From NCBI GenBank assembly GCA_937863215.1, contig CALMFQ010000395.1, forward strand, positions 1-8,566: DNA of 8,566 nt, written 5' to 3'. Below, piece by piece: positions 5,082 through 8,566 of this stretch (position 1 is its first letter; the number at the start of each line of letters is the position of its first letter). The position numbers and the translations under genes were made by a program. Origin of the DNA: an uncultured Pseudomonadota bacterium (GTDB lineage Bacteria; Pseudomonadota; Gammaproteobacteria; Burkholderiales; SCOH01). The notes beneath the pieces were generated by a model, which was not told the DNA's origin, searched no databases, and saw only the letters and a list, made by a program, of their open reading frames with translations.

Positions 5082-5123
5082 CTGTCTTGGCGAATTCAAA
5101 CTTCACTTGGCCGCATCTATAGC
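5020..5123. repeat. 14-base inverted repeat shared with the end of marR
   Basis: GCTATAGATGCGGC at 5020-5033 recurs as its exact reverse complement at 5110-5123, where it contains the last codon region and TAG stop of the MarR gene. The two copies enclose the right arm of the REP-like element. This suggests that the end of marR was copied in inverted orientation when the element formed, or that both copies form a long stem in the marR transcript. Confidence 0.55.
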
Positions 5124-5530
5124 TGCGGCACGACCAGTTTGCCTTGCAGCAGTCCGATTTCGTCGCGATGCAATGCGGCCAGCGTATTGACGGATTGCCG
5201 CCCCTGATCGGTCAGGTGGATTTCCACCTGGCGCCGGTCGCTCAATCCGGGGCGTCGTTCGACCAGCCCCAGTTCGGCACAGCGGCTGACCAGTGCGACC
5301 ACGCCGTGGTGCTGTGCCTGCAGCCGTTCCGCCAGTTCGCCAATGCTGGCCCAGGTGCGCCCCGGGTAGCCTTGCACTTGCAGCAGCAGCTGGTATTGCA
5401 GTGGCGTCAGCCCGTGCTGCCGGCATATCTCTTCGCTGAAACGCAGAAATATACGCAGCTGGTAGCGGAATTCCGCCAGTTGTTCCAGATCGGCTTTGCC
5501 CAGTGCGGTCTTGTCGGTGTCTTGGTTCAT
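5117..5530 (-). CDS. MarR-family winged-helix transcriptional regulator
   Basis: A 137-residue MarR/SlyA-type repressor, normal length for the family. An N-terminal dimerisation helix (residues about 14-37) is followed by the winged helix-turn-helix: LTPLQYQLLLQV, SIGELAERL, recognition helix QHHGVVALVSRCAELGLV (74-90), and a wing carrying the conserved DRR at residues 98-100 (SDRRQVEIHLTDQG). Two cysteines, Cys36 and Cys84, could in principle sense oxidation, but this is speculation. The start ATG is the only good one. A TATAAA -10 box lies 9 to 14 bases upstream of it, so the mRNA would be almost leaderless. It is divergent from the YIP1-family gene, a typical arrangement for a MarR protein controlling itself and its neighbour. 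The ligand is unknown. Confidence 0.9.
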   Translation of the reverse strand: MNQDTDKTALGKADLEQLAEFRYQLRIFLRFSEEICRQHGLTPLQYQLLLQVQGYPGRTWASIGELAERLQAQHHGVVALVSRCAELGLVERRPGLSDRRQVEIHLTDQGRQSVNTLAALHRDEIGLLQGKLVVPQL

Positions 5531-5533
5531 TTC

Positions 5534-5561
5534 TTGATTTTATATCATGCTGTGATAGATT
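5534..5561. promoter_or_regulatory. Divergent promoter region with MarR-type palindrome
   Basis: TATCA (5543-5547) and TGATA (5553-5557) form a perfect inverted repeat with a 5-base centre. It overlaps the minus-strand -10 box TATAAA (5544-5539) of marR. On the plus strand a weak pair, TTGATT (5534-5539), 16 bases, TAGATT (5556-5561), could drive the YIP1-family gene through the same palindrome. Size and position fit a MarR operator acting on both genes; binding is inferred. Confidence 0.5.
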
Positions 5562-5650
5562 TTAATTGTGGCCCGATGCGTCACGCACTGAGCCATGCTG
5601 ATCGCCGCGCCGGCATGTCCGGCCCTACCATGTGTGCCAGGAGGTGAATG

Positions 5651-6226
5651 ATGAAGCTGTCGGTCTATTCAAGGATGATGGTGTCGTTTCACGAGGGCTG
5701 GGATGAGCTGCAGCGCGAGCGGCCCAGCATCAATAATCTGATGTTGAATCTGGTATTGCCGTTTTCGCTGTTGCCGGCGGCGATGATTCTGTATGCCGGC
5801 CATGTCAACGGTACTTACTACGCGCCACAAGTGCCGGTCGAGCGCTGGGACGGCGCAGCCTTGCTGTTCCTGCTGGCGGAGCTGGCCACCGTACCGTTGA
5901 TGGCATGGGTGCTGCAGCAGATTGCCGGGTCGAAGCAGATTGCCGCCAGTTTCCACGATAGCTTCGTGCTGGCTGCCAGTGCCGCGCTGCCGCTGTGGTT
6001 GTCGAGCCTGGTGCTGCTGGTGCCGAATCTGGCATTCAATCTGGTCGGTGCCTTGTTCGGGCTGTTCGGTGCGTTTGCCATGCTGTATCACGGCCTGCCG
6101 GTGATGTTCGGTACCGACGAAGACATCGAGTCGCTCGATCTGGCCTACAGCGCCATTTCTGTCGGCGGTGCGGCATGGGCGATCCTGATGGCGCTGGTGC
6201 TGCTGCCGCTGTTTGGCAATCTGTAA
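5651..6226 (+). CDS. YIP1-family integral membrane protein
   Basis: A hydrophobic protein of 191 residues with five predicted transmembrane segments (about residues 29-49, 65-90, 101-121, 123-150 and 166-188), matching the layout of bacterial YIP1-domain proteins. Their biochemical role is poorly known. The N-terminus is polar and contains a short amphipathic stretch (MMVSFHEGWDELQRERPS). Two ATG codons lie in tandem at 5648 and 5651. The very strong Shine-Dalgarno AGGAGGTGA ends at 5647, so the second ATG has the better spacing and is chosen here. The gene is divergent from marR and convergent with the bestrophin-like gene 38 bases away. Control by the adjacent MarR protein is likely but unproven. 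Confidence 0.82.
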   Translation: MKLSVYSRMMVSFHEGWDELQRERPSINNLMLNLVLPFSLLPAAMILYAGHVNGTYYAPQVPVERWDGAALLFLLAELATVPLMAWVLQQIAGSKQIAASFHDSFVLAASAALPLWLSSLVLLVPNLAFNLVGALFGLFGAFAMLYHGLPVMFGTDEDIESLDLAYSAISVGGAAWAILMALVLLPLFGNL

Positions 6227-6243
6227 TTTCTGCATCGGGGGCC

Positions 6244-6264
6244 GGCCGGGTGAATCCACCGGCC
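6244..6264. terminator. Hairpin between convergent genes
   Basis: GGCCGG (6244-6249) pairs with CCGGCC (6259-6264); TG/CA can add two pairs if one G is bulged. It lies in the 38-base gap between the YIP1-family and bestrophin-like genes, so it may end both transcripts. On the plus strand it is followed by TTATTG only, so intrinsic termination would be weak. Confidence 0.5.
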
Positions 6265-7212
6265 TTATTGCAGGAAAAAGTCCACCGGCTGCGGTTGCGG
6301 CGGCAGATCGGTTTCACCCAGCAGTTCACGCAGCGATATTTCCACGCCGTAGCTCAGCGCCGTCAGCGGCAGGTCGTTCGACGTCAGGCCGAACGGCTCT
6401 TCGATCTCGTCGCCGATTGCATCCAGCCCGAAAAAGGTATAAGCGACCACGCCCACCACCAGCGGCGTGAGCATGCCGATCGAATCGATCAGTCCGAATG
6501 GCAGCAGATAGCAATAGATGTAAACCGTACGGTGCAGCAGCACCGAATACGAGAACGGCAGCGGGGTGTGCTTGAGCCGTTCGCAACCGCCCAGTACCGC
6601 GACCATCTGTTCGATATTGCGATCCATTTCCTGCGCCAGTTGCGCCTGAATCCAGCCGTTGCGCAGGCAGGTGGCGATATCCCGGCCCATTGCATGCAGG
6701 ATGCCGGCGGCCGGGTTCTGCAGCCGGCGCAATCCGGCCAGCTGCTGCTGCGGCAGCAGGCGTGCGAGATCCGGCCACGGATCGGTATCGCGCAGTTGAT
6801 GGCGCAGACAGTGACCGAAGGCGATGACTGCGTACAGCAGCTGGCGCTGCAGCGCTTCGCTCGCCGCCAGTTGCCCGGCCGCGCTGCCCGGCGGGACCTC
6901 GATATAGGCGCTGGCCTGGCGCGCCAGGTTGCGGCTGGCGTTGGTCAGGCTGCCCCACAGCTTGCGCCCTTCCCAGAAGCGGTCGTAGCTGGCGGAATTG
7001 CGAAAGCCAAGGAAGATCGCCAGTGCCAGCCCCATCAGTGTGAACGGAGTCGGTGTCAGGGTGATTTTCAGGTGATACAGCACGCCGTGATTGAAAGTGA
7101 CCGCGAGCGCGGTGACGATGGTAATGGTCAGCTTCTGCCAGATATTCGGCAGTACCGAGCCGCGCAACAGGAAAAAGTATTCAATGCCGCGCGGGCGAGG
7201 GCGAACGATCAT
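6265..7212 (-). CDS. Bestrophin-like chloride channel family protein (UPF0187)
   Basis: A 315-residue member of the bacterial bestrophin family, which forms pentameric ion channels in the inner membrane (anion- or cation-selective depending on the member). Family signatures include GFRNSASYDRFWEGRKLWGSL at about residues 69-89 after the first membrane helices, and GDEIEEPFG near residues 267-275, which corresponds to the conserved acidic cluster of bestrophins. Hydrophobic helices are visible at about 27-45, 55-69, 230-252 and 245-265. Length is normal. The start ATG at 7212 has no clear ribosome binding site. It lies 93 bases downstream of nsrR on the same strand, so it could be read from the nsrR promoter, though the gap allows its own. 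The ion and physiological role are unknown. Confidence 0.87.
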   Translation of the reverse strand: MIVRPRPRGIEYFFLLRGSVLPNIWQKLTITIVTALAVTFNHGVLYHLKITLTPTPFTLMGLALAIFLGFRNSASYDRFWEGRKLWGSLTNASRNLARQASAYIEVPPGSAAGQLAASEALQRQLLYAVIAFGHCLRHQLRDTDPWPDLARLLPQQQLAGLRRLQNPAAGILHAMGRDIATCLRNGWIQAQLAQEMDRNIEQMVAVLGGCERLKHTPLPFSYSVLLHRTVYIYCYLLPFGLIDSIGMLTPLVVGVVAYTFFGLDAIGDEIEEPFGLTSNDLPLTALSYGVEISLRELLGETDLPPQPQPVDFFLQ

Positions 7213-7305
7213 GGTGGTACAAGATTCCGTAAATGACGGTGGCAGGCATTGTCGGCGTCAACGCCCGCAATTGTGCATCAAGGCCGGGCTTACCGGAAAC
7301 CGGAT

Positions 7306-7740
7306 TTACTGCCGCAGCAAAATGGCTTGCAGCCCTTGCGGCTGTTGCACCAGGTCGGCCAGCGTATATTCGTCCAGCGTCGCATACAGCGCTTCGAACG
7401 CGCGCACCAGAATGCCGCTGAGGCGGCACACCGGCGCGATGCGGCAGCTGTCCGGCTGCTCCGACAGGCATTCGACGATCGGCCCGGCGCCTTCGCTGGC
7501 GCGCACGATTGCACCGATACGGATGGCCTGCGGCGCTTGCGCCAGCCGGATGCCGCCGCCCTTGCCGCGCACCGATTCGATGACGCCGCTGCGTGCCAGC
7601 TGATGCACCACCTTCATCAGATGGTTTTCCGAAATGCCGTAGGCCGCGGCAATTTCCGGAATCGTCGCCAGCCGCTCGCCACGCAGCGCCAGAAACATCA
7701 GCACACGCAAGGTGTAGTCGGAAAAGGCGGTCAGTTTCAT
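7306..7740 (-). CDS. nsrR: Nitric-oxide-sensing Rrf2-family repressor NsrR
   Basis: A 144-residue Rrf2-type regulator that binds an Fe-S cluster and loses DNA binding when the cluster reacts with nitric oxide. The winged helix occupies about residues 1-80 (MKLTAFSDYTLRVLMFLA, ISENHLMKVVHQLARSGVIESVRGKGGGIRL). Three cysteine ligands, Cys91, Cys99 and Cys105 (CLSEQPDSC, APVC), match the NsrR pattern, and Asp8 corresponds to the extra ligand known from Streptomyces NsrR. The C-terminal EYTLADLV block is also NsrR-like and argues against IscR. It is divergent from the DUF59-DUF2249 operon, with two NsrR-type sites between them, so it probably represses that operon and itself. Confidence 0.9.
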   Translation of the reverse strand: MKLTAFSDYTLRVLMFLALRGERLATIPEIAAAYGISENHLMKVVHQLARSGVIESVRGKGGGIRLAQAPQAIRIGAIVRASEGAGPIVECLSEQPDSCRIAPVCRLSGILVRAFEALYATLDEYTLADLVQQPQGLQAILLRQ

Positions 7741-7752
7741 GGAGTGTCACAA

Positions 7753-7775
7753 AAGATGTATAAAAAATATTGCTT
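7753..7775. promoter_or_regulatory. NsrR-type operator proximal to nsrR
   Basis: A 23-base imperfect palindrome in the 11-1-11 layout of the NsrR site. The left half AAGATGTATAA matches the known half-site AAGATGYATTT at nine of eleven bases; the right half AAATATTGCTT is weaker (eight of eleven). It begins 13 bases upstream of the nsrR start and overlaps where its promoter must lie, implying autoregulation. Confidence 0.6.
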
Positions 7776-7798
7776 CATGGTTTGTCCGGTGCTAAATT
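7770..7798 (+). promoter_or_regulatory. Probable promoter of the DUF59-DUF2249 operon
   Basis: TTGCTT (7770-7775), 17 bases, TAAATT (7793-7798) is a moderate sigma70 match with ideal spacing. The predicted start near 7805 lies inside the second NsrR site, so bound NsrR would block RNA polymerase. Confidence 0.5.
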
Positions 7799-7799
7799 G

Positions 7800-7822
7800 A
7801 AGCTGTATTTATTTTACATCTT
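7800..7822. promoter_or_regulatory. NsrR-type operator proximal to the DUF59 gene
   Basis: A second 23-base site in 11-1-11 layout. The left half AAGCTGTATTT differs from the NsrR half-site at one base, and the right half TTTTACATCTT keeps ACATCTT. Outer arms AAG-TGTA and TACA-CTT are palindromic. It covers the predicted transcription start of the rightward operon and ends 16 bases before its start codon, with the AGGTGA ribosome binding site in between. Confidence 0.65.
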
Positions 7823-7838
7823 CAGGTGAATCTCCGCC

Positions 7839-8156
7839 ATGAGCAATGTTGTCAGCAATCCGCACGAGCCGGACGCAATCCGTACCATCCTGCGCCAGGT
7901 GATCGATCCCGAGGTCGGCATTAATATTGTCGATATGGGGCTGATCTACCGCATCGAATCGTCGCCGCAGCAGCTGCTGATCGAAATGACCATGACTTCG
8001 CCGGCATGCCCGATGGGCGAGCTGATCGAGGATGAGGCTCGCGCCGCGCTTGCCGCGGCCCTGCCGCAGCACACGGTCGAGTTGCGGCTGGTGTGGGAGC
8101 CGCCATGGGAGCCGTCGATGATGTCCGAATCAGCCCGCGAGCATTTCGGCTGGTAA
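7839..8156 (+). CDS. MIP18/DUF59-family Fe-S assembly-like protein
   Basis: A 105-residue single-domain MIP18 (DUF59, PaaD/SufT-like) protein. The family helps load or mature Fe-S clusters on target enzymes. Characteristic parts are the DPEVG motif (residues 23-27), the VDMGLIY segment (31-37) and the reactive Cys57 in TSPACPMG. The tail WEPPWEPSMMSESAREHFGW is typical of the PaaD-like branch, but the other phenylacetate genes are absent, so paaD is not assigned. An AGGTGA ribosome binding site precedes the ATG by 9 bases. It is first in an operon behind an NsrR site. Nitric oxide destroys Fe-S clusters, so a role in cluster repair or maturation of a nitric-oxide enzyme is a fair inference. 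Confidence 0.88.
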   Translation: MSNVVSNPHEPDAIRTILRQVIDPEVGINIVDMGLIYRIESSPQQLLIEMTMTSPACPMGELIEDEARAALAAALPQHTVELRLVWEPPWEPSMMSESAREHFGW

Positions 8157-8202
8157 TACCGTTGTATCCGCTGTTTCCATCAACCCTTGCAGGAGCCGCA
8201 TC

Positions 8203-8484
8203 ATGAGCCAGCAACAAACCGCTACCGCCACTATCGACGTTCGCAACATTGTTCCGCGCGAGCGCCATCCGCTGATTTTTGCCACTTTCGACGCCCTGCG
8301 CCCCGGAGAAGGGCTGCTGCTGATCAACGATCACGATCCGAAACCGCTGTATTACCAGTTCCAGGCTGAAGCCGATGGCGAATTCACTTGGGAATACCTG
8401 GAAAACGGGCCGGAGGTGTGGCAGGTGCGTATCGGCAAGCCGCAGGAAGCGGCGCTGGCACACGAGGATAGTTGCTGTGCCTGA
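8203..8484 (+). CDS. DUF2249 domain protein
   Basis: A 93-residue single DUF2249 domain. The core runs from DVRNIVPRERHPLIFATFDAL (residues 12-32) through NDHDPKPLYYQF (42-53) to TWEYLENGPEVWQVRIGK (62-79). The C-terminus ends in Cys91-Cys92, which might bind metal or a cluster; this is speculation. DUF2249 genes often sit in NsrR or denitrification loci, but their biochemistry is not settled. The ATG has a good AGGAG ribosome binding site and lies 46 bases after the DUF59 gene, so the two share a transcript. The end overlaps the next start by 8 bases. Confidence 0.88.
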   Translation: MSQQQTATATIDVRNIVPRERHPLIFATFDALRPGEGLLLINDHDPKPLYYQFQAEADGEFTWEYLENGPEVWQVRIGKPQEAALAHEDSCCA

Positions 8485-8566
8485 GGTTCCGCCCCGCCCC
8501 GCTGCCGCGCGCGCCTTCGGGCGGCTGCCGCTGCTGTTGCCGGGCATGCTGGCGTTGCTGGCCGGC
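8477..8566 (+). CDS. N-terminal fragment of a membrane protein, cut by window end
   Basis: A GTG at 8477, overlapping the DUF2249 gene by 8 bases and with GAGG 10 bases upstream, opens 30 codons to the window edge. A proline- and arginine-rich start (VPEVPPRPAAARAFGR) is followed by the beginning of a transmembrane helix (LPLLLPGMLALLAG). The overlap suggests translational coupling. In related loci this place is taken by membrane proteins tied to nitric-oxide or denitrification functions (for example NnrS-like proteins), but 30 residues are too few to name it. Confidence 0.6.
   Translation, partial: MPEVPPRPAAARAFGRLPLLLPGMLALLAG

Noticed and set aside
4738..5190. Plus-strand frame of 150 codons across the REP-like element
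   Set aside because: It reads through the G-rich repeat (LPPFQGEGWGGDG) and into the antisense of marR; no start signal or family.
5995..7236. Plus-strand frame of 413 codons across the YIP1 and bestrophin-like genes
   Set aside because: Antisense shadow of the bestrophin-like gene, Q/R-rich with low complexity, no start signal.
7839..8156. Naming the DUF59 gene paaD or sufT
   Set aside because: No phenylacetate or suf genes are adjacent; the NsrR context suggests a different role, so no symbol is given.

Overview
The window looks like a chromosomal stretch of a motile betaproteobacterium, probably of the Burkholderiales or Neisseriales group, with moderately high GC. This rests on gene order (rluC followed by a HAD phosphatase, a Rieske protein and a short SppA), on the MotD type of flagellar stator protein, and on a NsrR regulator next to DUF59 and DUF2249 genes. 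It is an inference from protein families and synteny; no database search was possible.

Layout. Positions 1-612 hold no convincing gene. The stretch is less GC-rich than its surroundings, carries several hairpins, and may be the leader of a gene transcribed leftward out of the window (rne is the usual divergent neighbour of rluC). From 613 to 3496 a tight plus-strand operon encodes RluC, a HAD phosphatase, a small Rieske ferredoxin and a membrane-anchored S49 (SppA-like) peptidase, with junctions of 0, -22 and -1 bases. It ends at a strong hairpin. motD (3600-4394) follows alone, without motC beside it.

The interval 4395-5116 is the most unusual part. On the minus strand it has a near-consensus sigma70 promoter (TTGACA, 17 bases, GATAAT) and, about 145 bases downstream, a classic intrinsic terminator with nine T. 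Together these define a candidate small RNA transcribed toward motD. It carries two hairpin loops with anti-Shine-Dalgarno C-rich sequence (UCUCC, ACCUC-C) and a 13-residue open reading frame with a well-placed ribosome binding site. Upstream lie several hairpins, a G-quadruplex-prone REP-like inverted repeat, and an inverted 14-base copy of the end of the neighbouring marR gene.

From 5117 to 6267 a MarR-family regulator (minus) and a YIP1-family membrane protein (plus) diverge over a palindrome that overlaps the marR -10 box. A bestrophin-like channel gene (minus) converges on the latter.

The right end (7306-8566) is a nitric-oxide response locus. nsrR (minus) diverges from a DUF59/MIP18 protein, a DUF2249 protein and the start of a membrane protein cut by the window edge. 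Two 23-base NsrR-type sites sit in the 98-base divergent interval, one near each gene, so NsrR likely controls itself and the Fe-S/NO-associated operon.
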